From assembly GCF_002087335.1 (NCBI RefSeq), contig NZ_MWVJ01000006.1, positions 62,001 to 126,000 of the forward strand: a stretch of DNA of 64,000 bases, given 5' to 3'. The position numbers and the translations under genes were made by a program. Source of the stretch: Pseudophaeobacter leonis (GTDB lineage: Bacteria; Pseudomonadota; Alphaproteobacteria; Rhodobacterales; Rhodobacteraceae). The number at the start of each line of letters is the position of its first letter. Positions within the stretch are counted from its first letter, which is position 1. Under the pieces are notes generated by a model. That model was not told where the DNA came from. It saw nothing but the letters and a program-made list of their open reading frames with translations, and ran no database searches. Positions 48,622 through 58,575 of the stretch are shown here, piece after piece.

Positions 48622-50019
48622 TCAGTTGCCTTCACCCAGGGTCGCCGCGGGTATCAGCACCAGCTTCATACCGGGAACCGGCGGGCTGGGCTGGCCCAGA
48701 ACCAGGGTCTCGCTGCCGTCCAGCCCCGCCGTCACGATCACCTCGCTGCCAATGATCTGGCCCGTCTCTACCTCTCGGATCTCCAGTCGCGCGGCACTGC
48801 CAGAGGGACTGCCAGTCGGGCTGTCAGAGGGGCTGTCAGGCGGGCTAACAGCCAGATAGACAAAGGGCTTCCCCTGATCGCTCATATGCAAGGCATGGCG
48901 CGGCACGGCTATACTGTCGGCACGGGGCATGCTGGAGAAGACCACGCGCACAAAACTGCCGGTATGCAGCGGCGGGGGGCGCACACCCGGGCGCAAGACC
49001 AGCGGGTGGCTACTCTGACGACAATCCCCATGGTGCCCGTCTCTGAATCCATCGTGCCGCGCAGCCGCACAATCTCGGCCTCCCCGGCGGCAAAGGCCTC
49101 TGTGCTCGACAGCTCAACCCGCGCGCTCACCCCAGAGCGTTGCAGGGCGGCAATAAACTGGCTGGTGTCAAAACTGCCGTCCTGCAGAAACGCGGTGGCA
49201 AAACTGGCAAAGACAACGGGGCCAAAACTGCTGGGCTGAATCTCTGCCACCACTTCGGCGGCGGCTGTGCTGTCCAGCGACAGCAGGTTGTCGCCCGTGC
49301 CGACAAATTGCCCCACCTCCGCGTCCATGCTGGCCACCCGGCCCCGAAAGGGCGCTATGATCGTGGATTTCTCCAGTGCGCGCTCTGCCTCGGCCAGTTC
49401 GGCCTGCCGCACCGCCAAAGTCGCGCGCAGAGCATCGCCCTGAGCCGGAAAAAGCGACAGTGTATTGGTCAGATTGGTCACCGATGTCTGCTGCGACAAA
49501 AACGACTTTTCTGCGGTGTCGACATTGGCCTGCGTGCCCGCGCCCCGCTTCCAGCAGTGACTGAATGCGGGCCAGCTCTGCTTCGGCCACCTTGAGGATG
49601 CGCTGCTCGACCAGCAGCAACCGCTGTGAGTTTTCCTCCTGGCGGCTCAGCTCTGCAAGATCGGCCTGGACCGCGGCAATATTGGCAAGGGTCTTTTGCC
49701 GCGACAGCTCATTGTCGGTCTGGTCGATCTCGATCAGAACCGCACCGGCCTCGACGATGCTGCCGGTGTTCAGCCCCGGCAAAACGCCTGTGACCCGGCC
49801 CTGCACCTCGGCAAGGGCGGCCCAGCTGTGTTCGGCCTCGACCCGGCCAAAACCCTGGGCTGTGGCGATGATCGTCCTGGGGGTAACCGCCTGCACCCGC
49901 ACGGCCAGCGCCGCTTCCGGCGGCGCGCTCACCTCAGGGTCCGGCCGGGAGGTCATCCAGACGAAAGCCAAAACACCCAGCACGACAGGCGGAAGAACGA
50001 GAAGAGGGCGGAGGTTCAT
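48622..50019 (-). CDS. RND efflux periplasmic adaptor, HlyD/AcrA type (two frameshifts)
   Basis: This membrane-fusion protein links the RND pump to an outer-membrane channel. ATG at 50019 (MNLRPLLVLPPVVLG) starts a membrane anchor; lipoyl and coiled-coil segments follow (GRVTGVLPGLNTGSIVEAGA and NELSRQKTLANIAAVQADL), then the barrel IIAPFRGRVASMDAEVG. The frame shifts near 49544 (one extra base, before AGTQANVDTAEKS) and near 49011 (one missing base, before HPLVLRPGVRPPPL). Intact length is about 465 residues. The C-terminal part has a Ser-Pro-Asp tetrapeptide repeat encoded by 12-bp units. Confidence 0.88.
48793..48852. repeat. Five 12-bp repeats inside the RND adaptor gene
   Basis: The units are GGCACTGCCAGA, GGGACTGCCAGT, CGGGCTGTCAGA, GGGGCTGTCAGG and CGGGCTAACAGC. 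On the coding (minus) strand they give PDSPSDSPTGSPSGS. Confidence 0.7.
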
Positions 50020-50339
50020 AAAGGCTTCTTTCTGACTGTGACCAGTTCTGCAGCCCCCGCAGAGCAAGGGGCAACCCGTAATACACGCAGAACCAGATGT
50101 GTTCCGTCGCCCCTACTGTGCGCTTTTTCAGAGAAATTGCCACCGCAGAAACCTGATGCCCTTCCAGGGGCGATCTGTTTTTCTTTGGCGCCCTGACAGC
50201 GCTGCGCAGGCAAGATACCCTTTCACGATTTCGCAGAGGAGATGACGCCGGAATACCACTCGCAAGTCACTCGCAAGCCTCCCAAAAGTCTGCGGCCTCA
50301 TTGACCATTTCCTGTACATGCCCAGAAAATTTCACAATA

Positions 50340-50357
50340 AATTCAATATATTGAATT
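50340..50357. promoter_or_regulatory. Perfect 18-bp palindrome
   Basis: AATTCAATATATTGAATT reads the same on both strands. Its halves (TCAA...TTGA) are the reverse of an FNR box (TTGAT...ATCAA), so it is a different site. It lies 32 bp upstream of the NnrR-like box, a position suited to a second regulator of nos or of the divergent efflux genes. The binding protein is unknown. Confidence 0.45.
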
Positions 50358-50388
50358 CGAATTTCTTGACGCAGGAATTCGCGTATCT

Positions 50389-50430
50389 TTGTGCTGGAAC
50401 AAACTTCGGCTATGGCGACCTCGCTAGGGT
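50389..50430 (+). promoter_or_regulatory. NnrR/FNR-family site and -10 element of the nos operon
   Basis: TTGTG-CTGG-AACAA (50389-50402) fits the TTG-N8-CAA pattern bound by NnrR-type nitric-oxide sensors in alphaproteobacteria. TAGGGT (50425-50430) matches TAnnnT. A start near 50437 would put the box centre at -41.5, the class II position for this family. nosC begins at 50464. Spacing is seen; binding is inferred. Confidence 0.45.
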
Positions 50431-50463
50431 TGCCCCAGATCCTGAAACCGAATCTGGCGAGCA

Positions 50464-50931
50464 ATGCATCCTTTCTCCCGATATCCCCCGCGGCGCGGCA
50501 CCGGAGCTTTCCGCCGCCTTGCGGGCTGTGTGACGGTGCTGTTGTTTGCGGTGCAACTGCTGCTGCCCAGCATTGGCAAGGCCGGTGCGGCAGAGACATG
50601 GATCGAAATCTGCAGCGAATTTGGCGCGATCGAAATCCTGGTGCAGGTCACAGAGGGCAATGCCCCGTCTCAGGACTGCCCAGACTGCGACATCTGCCTG
50701 ATGTGTGCTGCGCAAAATGGTCTGTCCCGCAGCGTCGCGCGCCCCGTGCTTAGCGCTGTTTGGATCACCCGCGTGACAGCACAGGGGCACCCCATCGAGA
50801 CGGCGTCAAACCCGGCGCAGTTTTGGCATGACGGCCGGGGACCGCCGCGCCTGACCCCAGATACAATGACACGCGCATGCGGCGCGGCCATGGCAACCAC
50901 TCAAGGTAAGGAGGCGGTGCTTTGGAGCTAA
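50464..50931 (+). CDS. nosC: NosC-like protein with CxxCxxCxxC motif
   Basis: This 155-residue protein has a hydrophobic N-terminal segment (about residues 19-42) that could be a signal or anchor. Four cysteines are regularly spaced in DCPDCDICLMCAA (Cys 72, 75, 78, 81). Its position immediately before nosR matches nosC of the Paracoccus nosCRZDFYLX cluster, and small Cys-rich proteins there are of unknown function. Metal or copper binding is plausible. Its end overlaps the nosR TTG by 10 bp. Confidence 0.65.
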   Translation: MHPFSRYPPRRGTGAFRRLAGCVTVLLFAVQLLLPSIGKAGAAETWIEICSEFGAIEILVQVTEGNAPSQDCPDCDICLMCAAQNGLSRSVARPVLSAVWITRVTAQGHPIETASNPAQFWHDGRGPPRLTPDTMTRACGAAMATTQGKEAVLWS

Positions 50932-53126
50932 CGCGCACTCTTTGTGGCTGGATGACAGCCCTGATGATTTCTCTCGTGGCCATTGTCGCCCCGGGGCCGG
51001 CCCAGGCAGATAGCCTCGCCTCCTTCCTCACAGAGCTCACCCCTGCAGATCTTTACCCCGGTGCCGATGCCTTTGGCCCGATCCGCGCGGACGTGCCGGT
51101 TGCTCCGATCCTGCGGGGGGGCGACACGGTCGCCTACGCCTTTCTGACCTCGGATTTTGTCGGCACCACCGGGTATTCCGGCAAACCGATCCACGTGGTT
51201 GCAGGCATTGACACCGAGGCCGTGCTAACCGGCGTCAAGCTAGTGAAACATTCCGAGCCGATCGTGCTCATCGGTATTCCCAACTCCAAAATGGTGAACC
51301 TGACCGAAAGCTATACCGGGCTGGATCTAAAGGCAGAGGCGGCCACCGGCGGCGAAGCCCATGACCTCGATATTATTTCCGGCGCCACCGTCACCATCAT
51401 GATCATTGACGACAGCCTGGTACGCGGCGGCATCAAGGTTGCGCGCGCATTGGGTCTGGGCGGCCTTGCGCCCAATCTGGCCACCGGCCCCACGCGCGCC
51501 GTCGACATGGCCCAGCGCGAGACATCTGACTGGCACAGCATGGCAGGCGACGGCACCACCCGGCGCATGACACTGGACATCGGCCAGATCAACGCCGCCT
51601 TTGAGGCCACAGGGGACCGGCGCGCCATTCGGCGCCGGGAACGCGGCGCAGCTGACGGCACCTACATCGACATGCATGTGGCGCTGGTCTCGGTGCCCGC
51701 CATTGGCCTCAGCCTGCTGGGCGAAGCCGAGTACCAGAACCTCACCGATTGGCTGGAAGAGGGCGAAGAGGCCATTTTGGTGCTGGGGCGGGGCGTCTAT
51801 AGCTTTAAGGGCTCGGGCTATGTGCGCGGCGGAATCTTTGACCGTATCCAGCTGATCCAGGGCGACAACTCGGTGCGCTTTTTTGACAAACAACAGCGTC
51901 GGCTGGGCGCGCTTGCGACCCCTGACAGCCCCAGTTTTTCCGAGCTGGACATCTTCAAGATCCCTGCCAACGCCGGGTTCGACCCGACTGAGCCCTTCCG
52001 GCTGCAGCTTTTGGCGCAGCGGGTGGTCGGTGCGATCGACAAGACCTTCCTGACCTTTGATCTCGGCTACAAGCTGCCGGAACACTATCTGCTGCCCCTG
52101 GCCGCCGCGCCTGTGGTGGTCGACAGCGCGACAGATGAGGCGGCTGCAAAATCTGCGCTCTGGCAGCGGATCTGGCGCGACAAACAGATTGAGATCGCCG
52201 TGCTTGGCGTCATGCTGCTGGTGCTGACCGGGGTCTTTTTCTTTCAGGTTCAGGCCACCAGGAATGCGCGTGCTTTTTACTGGTTCCGCATTGGCTATCT
52301 CAGCTTTACCCTGGTGTTTCTCGGCTGGTACGCCAATGCGCAGCTTTCCGTGGTCAACCTGATGGCGCTGGCGGCTAGCTTGCGGTCGGGCTTTACCTGG
52401 GACGCCTTCCTGATGGACCCGCTGGTGTTTATCCAGTGGTTCTCTATTGCGGCGGCCCTGCTGTTTTGGGGCCGTGGCGCCTATTGCGGCTGGCTGTGCC
52501 CCTTTGGCGCGCTGCAGGAGCTGACCAACAGACTGGCGCGCGCCCTCAAGGTGCCGCAATGGACCCTGCCCTGGGGGTTGCATGAACGCCTTTGGCCGCT
52601 GAAATACATGATCTTTCTCGGGTTGTTTGGCCTCTCGATGGTGTCGATGCCGCTGGCAGAAACCTACGCCGAGATTGAACCCTTCTAGACCGCGATCATT
52701 CTGAAGTTCGCGCGCGCCTGGCCCTTTGTCGTCTTTGCTCTGCTGCTGTTGCTGGCGGGTCTGTTTGTCGAGCGGTTCTACTGCCGCTACCTCTGCCCGC
52801 TGGGCGGCGCGCTGGCGATCCCGGCCCGGATCCGCATGTTTGACTGGCTGGAAAGCTACAAGGACTGCGGCAGCCCCTGCCAGACCTGCGCCAATGAATG
52901 CCCGGTTCAGGCCATTCACCCCACGGGTGAAATCAACCCGAATGAATGCGTCAACTGTCTGCATTGTCAGGTGCTGTACCAGTCGGACACCAAATGCCCG
53001 GTGGTGATCAAAAAGATCAAACGCCGTTCCAAGACCGGCAGCCCGGGCCCCAATCTCCCTCCTGACCTCAACCTTGGCCGCCCACCGGCCAATCACCCCA
53101 ACGCGAACAAGACACCTGTTTCCTAA
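50922..53126 (+). CDS. nosR: NosR flavo-iron-sulfur membrane protein (in-frame amber stop)
   Basis: NosR is required for nos expression and supplies electrons to NosZ. TTG at 50922 follows AAGGAGG. A signal peptide is followed by a periplasmic FMN domain with covalent-flavin motif SGAT in [15 protein letters not shown], then membrane helices. Next come two CxxxCP motifs ([21 protein letters not shown]) and a C-terminal pair of Cys-rich clusters ([20 protein letters not shown]...CP). Codon 589 (52686-52688) is TAG in EIEPF-TAG-TAIILKF, where relatives generally continue with Lys. The frame is otherwise open for 734 codons. One A-to-T change would explain it. Confidence 0.94.
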
Positions 53127-53137
53127 AGGAGGACACC

Positions 53138-55050
53138 ATGTCTGAAGACCAGAAAAACGACCTCTCCGTCACCCGCCGCGGCCTGCTGGGGGCAACCGCC
53201 ACCGGCGCCGCCCTTGCTGCGACCGGCGTCGGCAGCGCCATGCTGGGCGCAACAGCTGCTAACGCTGCGGGCAATGCGGCCAGCCTGGCTCCGGGTGAGC
53301 TGGACGAGTATTATGGCTTCTGGTCCTCGGGTCAGACCGGCGAGCTGCGCATTCTGGGTGTGCCTTCGATGCGTGAATTCATGCGGGTGCCAGTATTCAA
53401 CCGCTGCTCGGCCACCGGCTGGGGCCAAACCAACGAGTCGCTGAAAATCCTGACCGAAGGCCTGCTGCCCGAGACCAAGGCCTTCCTTGCTGCCAACGGC
53501 AAGCAAACCTACGACAACGGCGATCTGCACCACCCGCACATGTCCTTCACCGATGGGGTTTATGACGGGCGTTTCCTGTTCATGAACGACAAGGCCAACA
53601 CCCGTGTGGCCCGTGTGCGCTGTGATGTGATGAAATGCGACAAGATCATCGAGATCCCCAACGCCCATGACATCCATGGGCTGCGACCGCAAAAATTCCC
53701 GCGCACCGGCTATGTCTTTGCCAATGGTGAGCACGAAGCCCCGCTGATCAACGACGGCAAGATCCTCGATGAGCCCGCGGAATATGTGAACATCTTTACC
53801 GCCATCGACGGCGACGAGATGGCAGTGGCCTGGCAGGTGATCGTGTCTGGTAACCTCGACAACACCGATTGTGACTATCAGGGCAAATATGCCTTTTCGA
53901 CCTCCTATAACTCGGAAATGGGGATGAACCTGGCCGAGATGACCGAGAGCGAGATGGACCATGTTGTGGTCTTCAACCTGGCCGAGATCGAAAAAGGCAT
54001 CGCCGCCGGGGACTATCAGGAGCTGAAGGGCGTCAAGGTTGTCGATGGCCGCAAGGGTGCGGGCAACAAATACACCCGCTACATCCCAATCCCCAACTCG
54101 CCCCACGGTGTGAACGCCGCCCCCGACAAGCGTCACATCATGATCAATGGCAAGCTGTCGCCCACCGTTTCGGTGATCGATGTGGAAAAAGTCGACGCCC
54201 TGTTCAATGACGACGCCGATCCACTCTCGACCATCGTGGCAGAGCCCGAACTGGGGCTTGGCCCGCTCCCCACCGCCTTTGACAATAAGGGCCGCGCCTA
54301 TACCACCCTGTTCCTCGACAGCCAGATTGTGAAGTGGGACATTGCCAAGGCGATTGAGGCCTATGGCGGCGGCGACGCGGATCCGATCCTCGAGAAGATC
54401 GACGTGCACTACCAGCCGGGTCACAACTCTACCTCGATGGGCGAGACCTACGAGGCCGATGGTAAGTGGCTGATCTCGATGAACAAGTTCTCGAAGGACC
54501 GCTTCCTGAATGTGGGGCCACTGAAGCCCGAGAACGAGCAGCTGATCGATATCTCTGGCGACACCATGAAGGTGGTCCACGATGGCCCCACCTTTGCCGA
54601 GCCGCACGACAGCATCATCGTACACCGCTCAAAGGTGAACCCGGTCAATGTCTGGGACCGCAACGATCCCACGTGGGCAGAGGCCCGCGCGCAGGCCGTG
54701 GCTGATGATGTCGATCTTGACGACTATCAGGACAGCATCATTCGCGATGGCAACAAGGTTCGCGTCTATATGTCCAGCCAGGCGCCAAACTTCAGCCTCG
54801 AAAGCTTTACCGTCAAGCAGGGCGATGAAGTCACTGTCTATGTCACCAATCTGGATGATATTGATGATCTGACCCATGGCTTTTGTATGGCCAACTTTGG
54901 CGTCGCCAGGAGGTCGGCCCGCAAGCAACTGCCTCGGTGACCTTTATTGACGAACGTCCGGGCGTGCACTGGTACTACTGCCAGTGGTTCTGCCACGCGC
55001 TGCACATGGAAATGCGCGGCCGGATGTTTGTTGAACCACGGGGGGCCTAG
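53138..55050 (+). CDS. nosZ: Nitrous-oxide reductase (Tat-dependent, clade I; frameshifted)
   Basis: NosZ is the copper enzyme reducing N2O to N2 in the periplasm. The N-terminus has a twin-arginine signal ([16 protein letters not shown]), marking the Tat-exported clade I type. The beta-propeller has CuZ ligand regions such as [10 protein letters not shown] and NAHDIHGL. The C-terminal cupredoxin carries the CuA site [14 protein letters not shown]. The frame breaks at 54908: [10 protein letters not shown] then [12 protein letters not shown], and inserting T (to give ATG) repairs it. Without repair the protein lacks CuA. Intact length is about 637 residues. Confidence 0.95.
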
Positions 55051-55051
55051 G

Positions 55052-56311
55052 ATGCGCTGGCTCCTGCTCACAGCAGCCCTGCTGATCGGTGGCGGCGCTT
55101 GCGCCGCCGACTGGCAGGTGCCCAACAGGGCCGGAGCCATTGCTCAGACGCTCGCTCAGGCGGCGGACGGCGATAGCCTTCGTCTGGCGCCTGGCACCTA
55201 TTTTGAAATCCTGACCCTGGACCGTCCGGTCACGCTGGATGGTCAGGGCCATGCCACCATCGATGGTGGCAATCAGGGCAGCACCATCACGGTGACCGGA
55301 CCCGGGGTTATCGTTCAGGGCCTCACGGTACAGGGGTCTGGCTCGGATCATGAAACCATCGACAGCGGTATTCAGCTGACCAAGACCGCCCGGGCACCAG
55401 TGATCAAAGGCAATATTTTGCTGGGCAACGTTTACGGGGTGGATATCCACGGCGCGCGCGACGCACTGGTCGCCGACAATGTGATCGAGGGCCGTCAGGA
55501 CCGCCATATGAACATGCGCGGCAATGGCGTCTACGTCTGGAACGCCCCCGGTGCCATTGTCAGTGGCAACGACATTCGCTGGGGCCGCGACGGGGTCTTT
55601 GTGAATTCCTCCAAGCGCAATATTTTTCGCGACAACCTGTTTCGCGATCTGCGCTTTGCGGTGCACTACATGTATGCCGACAACTCTGAGGTCACGGGCA
55701 ATGTCTCAATCGGCAACCATCTGGGCTATGCGGTGATGTTCTCAACCCGGGTCAAGGTCAGCGATAATGTCTCGCTCAACGACCGCGACCACGGCGTGAT
55801 GCTGAACTACACCAACAAGAGTGTGATCACTGGCAACTACGTCAAGGGCGCCCGCAACAAATGCACCTTTCTTTACAATTCGCACAAGAACGATTTCTCC
55901 GACAACTGGTTCCAGGGCTGCGGCATCGGCATCCACTTTACCGCCGCCAGCGAAAACAACCACATTGTGGGCAACGCCTTTGTCGGCAACCGGCATCAGG
56001 TGAAATATGTCGCCTCCAAATGGGTCGAATGGTCCGAACAGGGGCGCGGCAACTACTGGTCCGACAACGCGGGCTTTGATGTTGATGGCAATGGCATCGC
56101 CGATGCGCCCTATCGCCCAAATGACAGCATGGATCATGTGCTCTGGACGCAACCCGCTGCCAAACTGCTGATGGGCTCCCCCGCCGTGCAGCTGGTACGC
56201 TGGTCGCAATCGGCCTTTCCCGCCCTGTTGCCCGGTGGCGTGATCGACAGCAACCCCCTGATGCGCCCGGTGAAACCCGTGGTCGCCAACAAGGTTGACA
56301 AGGATGGATAA
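55052..56311 (+). CDS. nosD: NosD periplasmic copper-site maturation protein
   Basis: NosD helps assemble the CuZ site of NosZ. It has a signal peptide (MRWLLLTAALLIGGGACA) and then a right-handed parallel beta-helix of CASH-type repeats (for example SGNDIRWGRDGVFVNSS and DNYSVG-like turns). The conserved C-terminal segment is GRGNYWSDNAGFDVDGNGI. ATG at 55052 is 1 nt after the nosZ stop. Length is 419 residues. The end overlaps nosF. Confidence 0.93.
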   Translation: MRWLLLTAALLIGGGACAADWQVPNRAGAIAQTLAQAADGDSLRLAPGTYFEILTLDRPVTLDGQGHATIDGGNQGSTITVTGPGVIVQGLTVQGSGSDHETIDSGIQLTKTARAPVIKGNILLGNVYGVDIHGARDALVADNVIEGRQDRHMNMRGNGVYVWNAPGAIVSGNDIRWGRDGVFVNSSKRNIFRDNLFRDLRFAVHYMYADNSEVTGNVSIGNHLGYAVMFSTRVKVSDNVSLNDRDHGVMLNYTNKSVITGNYVKGARNKCTFLYNSHKNDFSDNWFQGCGIGIHFTAASENNHIVGNAFVGNRHQVKYVASKWVEWSEQGRGNYWSDNAGFDVDGNGIADAPYRPNDSMDHVLWTQPAAKLLMGSPAVQLVRWSQSAFPALLPGGVIDSNPLMRPVKPVVANKVDKDG

Positions 56312-57212
56312 CACCAACGACACCCGGGTTCTCGAGATCACCGGTCTCGACAAATTCCGTGGCACCACGCAGGTGCTGCAGGGGATTGACCTCACCCTGA
56401 GGGCCGGTGAGCGGCTTGCTCTGCTGGGCCATAACGGTGCTGGCAAATCGACCCTGATCAAGGCAGTGCTGGGCCTGATCCAGACCGAAGGCGGCAGCAT
56501 CAGCATTTGCGGATCGCGCCCCGGCACAGGCGCTGCCCGCACCCACACCGCGTTTTTGCCCGAAGCCGTGAGCTTTCATCCCGCCCTGACCGGCCATGAG
56601 CAGCTTTTGATGTTTGCCCGCCTCTCAGGCGAGACGGCTGATATCAGCGCACTGCTGCAGCGCGTTGGCCTGAGCGAGGCGATGCATCGCCGCATTGGTA
56701 CCTATTCCAAGGGCATGCGTCAGCGGCTAGGGTTGGCGCAGGTACTGCTGGGACGGCCAAAACTGGCCCTGTTGGATGAGCCCACCAGCGGGCTGGACCC
56801 GATCTCGCGTCAGGATCTTTATGCCATCATTGATGAGCTGGCCGCTCAGGGCACTGCGGTGCTGATTGCCTCGCATGCCCTCACCGAGGTCGAGGCCCGC
56901 ACCGACCGCATTGCCATCCTGCGCCGCGGCGTAAAGGTGGCGGATGACACCCTTGCCAACCTTTCGACCAACGCGGGCCTGCCGGTAAAGCTGCGCCTGC
57001 GCGCCACAGAGGCCCAGGCGGATCAGCTCGCGCAACAGACCGGCGGGTGCCGCATCAATGGCGCCTCGGTCGAAATCCGTTGCGCGCCGCAGGACAAAAT
57101 GGCCGAGCTGCGCCGCATTGCCGCCCTTGGTGATGTGGTGGTGGATCTCGATATGGTGCCGCCGCGGCTGGAAGATCTGTACCGTCACTATTCACAGGAG
57201 GAGCCGAGCTGA
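56304..57212 (+). CDS. nosF: NosF ABC transporter ATP-binding protein
   Basis: NosF is the ATPase of the NosFY exporter that powers NosZ copper-site maturation. Walker A is LLGHNGAGKSTLIKA, the signature YSKGMRQRLGLAQ, Walker B LALLDEPTSGLDP, and the switch His is in IASHALTEVEA. ATG at 56304 is chosen over TTG 56295. Length is 302 residues. It overlaps nosD by 8 bp and touches nosY by 1 bp. Confidence 0.94.
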   Translation: MDNTNDTRVLEITGLDKFRGTTQVLQGIDLTLRAGERLALLGHNGAGKSTLIKAVLGLIQTEGGSISICGSRPGTGAARTHTAFLPEAVSFHPALTGHEQLLMFARLSGETADISALLQRVGLSEAMHRRIGTYSKGMRQRLGLAQVLLGRPKLALLDEPTSGLDPISRQDLYAIIDELAAQGTAVLIASHALTEVEARTDRIAILRRGVKVADDTLANLSTNAGLPVKLRLRATEAQADQLAQQTGGCRINGASVEIRCAPQDKMAELRRIAALGDVVVDLDMVPPRLEDLYRHYSQEEPS

Positions 57213-58030
57213 TGCGTATCCTTGCCATGACCCGCTCTGAACTTTTGATCCTGCGCCGCAATCTGTGGATCTTTATGGCCACGCTGATCATGCTGGCCTT
57301 TGCCCTGGCGCTGTCGTTTGCGGGCTCTGCCCCCACCGGCACGCTCGGCGTTGATATGCTCACCATCTCGGTGGCCTCAATGACCACCCTGTCGGTTTAT
57401 CTGGCACCCCTTTTGGCCCTGATGATGAGCTTTGATGCCATTGCAGGCGACCGCGAACGCGGCTCTCTGGCCCTGTTGCTCAGCTATCCGGCCGGCCGGG
57501 GTGAGATCCTTGTGGGCAAATTTCTGGCCCATCTGGCAGCGCTCTCCATCGCCATGGGGATTGGCTTTGGCACCGCCGGCGCCATAGCCGCCTGGTTTGG
57601 CAGCGCGGGGGCCGACAGCCTTGTGGCGCTGGCCCGTTTGGTGGCGACCTCAATCCTGCTTGGGGCCGTCTTTCTGGTGCTGGGCTATGCCATCTCAGCG
57701 CTGGCCAGCAGCACCACCTCGGCGGCCGGTCTGTCGGCCGGGCTCTGGCTGGTCTTTGTGGTGCTCTTTGATCTGGCCTTGTTAGGTGCGGTGGTGATGG
57801 ACAGCGGCGGCGCCTTTACCCAAAGCGTCTTTCCCTGGGTGATGGTGGCCAATCCGGCGGATGCCTTCCGGATCTGGAATATTGCCGCCTCTGAAAGCGT
57901 CGCCCTTGCCAGTGTCATGGCAGGTGCTGCCTCGGCCCTGCCCGGTTGGGCGGCGCCACTTTCGTTGCTGGCCTGGCCCGTGGTCGGCTTTGTTCTGGCC
58001 CGTGCCGCCTTTGGAAAGGTTGAACCATGA
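57212..58030 (+). CDS. nosY: NosY ABC transporter permease
   Basis: NosY is the membrane subunit of NosFY. The 272-residue protein has six predicted helices (for example WIFMATLIMLAFALALSF and LLGAVFLVLGYAISALA). The cytoplasmic-loop motif DAIAGDRERGSLALLLSYPA is typical of ABC-2 permeases. Start overlaps the nosF stop; end overlaps the nosL start. Confidence 0.93.
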   Translation: MRILAMTRSELLILRRNLWIFMATLIMLAFALALSFAGSAPTGTLGVDMLTISVASMTTLSVYLAPLLALMMSFDAIAGDRERGSLALLLSYPAGRGEILVGKFLAHLAALSIAMGIGFGTAGAIAAWFGSAGADSLVALARLVATSILLGAVFLVLGYAISALASSTTSAAGLSAGLWLVFVVLFDLALLGAVVMDSGGAFTQSVFPWVMVANPADAFRIWNIAASESVALASVMAGAASALPGWAAPLSLLAWPVVGFVLARAAFGKVEP

Positions 58031-58575
58031 AACGCCTCAGCCTGCTCAACGTCCTCTCCCTGTCGGCTTTTACACTGGTGGCTTTTGCCCTGTCGGCCTG
58101 TCAGGAGGAAGAGGCCAAACTGCCCCCGGCTCCCGTTGAGCTGACCGAGGTGGCGCTCAGCTATTTTTGCCAGATGAACATCGCCGAACATGGCGGCCCC
58201 AAGGGGCAGATCCATCTTGAAGGCTTTGCGGCACCGCTGTTTTTTGCCCAGGTTCGCGATCTTGTCGCCTACCTCAAAGGGCCCGAGCGCGACGCCGATA
58301 TCACGGCGATCTATGTCAGCGACATGGGCGCAGCAATCAGCTGGGCCAAGCCGGGCAGTAACAACTGGGTTGCCGCCAATGAGGCGTTCTTTGTCATCAA
58401 CAGCCCTGTGGCCGGTGGCATGGGAGCACCTGAAATTGTGCCTTTTGCCAGGGCTGATGACGCCGAAAAATTCACCGCCCGCTATGGTGGCCGCGTCACC
58501 TCGCTTGCGGATATCCCCGCCGAGGCCGCGCTGGGACCGGTGGATCTGGACCAGACATTGGAGACCCCCTCATGA
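58027..58575 (+). CDS. nosL: NosL copper chaperone lipoprotein
   Basis: NosL delivers Cu(I) to the NosDFY system. It is a lipoprotein with lipobox ALSAC near residue 25. Its Cu-binding motif is YFCQMNIAEHGGPKGQIHL (Cys and Met of CxM). Length is 182 residues. It overlaps both neighbours by 4 bp. Confidence 0.94.
   Translation: MKRLSLLNVLSLSAFTLVAFALSACQEEEAKLPPAPVELTEVALSYFCQMNIAEHGGPKGQIHLEGFAAPLFFAQVRDLVAYLKGPERDADITAIYVSDMGAAISWAKPGSNNWVAANEAFFVINSPVAGGMGAPEIVPFARADDAEKFTARYGGRVTSLADIPAEAALGPVDLDQTLETPS

Larger units (their letters stand above)
50020..50463. other. Regulatory intergenic region upstream of the nos cluster
   Basis: The 444-bp gap between divergent efflux and nos operons holds no credible gene. 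The right-hand third is unusually AT-rich and contains the palindrome at 50340 and the NnrR-like site at 50389. I see nothing definite in 50020-50330 except short CTCGCAAG repeats near 50260-50280. Confidence 0.5.

Noticed and set aside
50340-50357. FNR box at the palindrome
   Set aside because: Half-sites are TCAA and TTGA, the reverse order of TTGAT-N4-ATCAA.
51327-53096. 589-residue open frame antisense to nosR
   Set aside because: It lies wholly opposite nosR, has no recognisable domain, and long antisense frames are expected in GC-rich DNA with strong third-position bias.
53123-54625. 500-residue open frame antisense to nosZ
   Set aside because: It mirrors the nosZ coding frame exactly and has no ribosome site or family signature.
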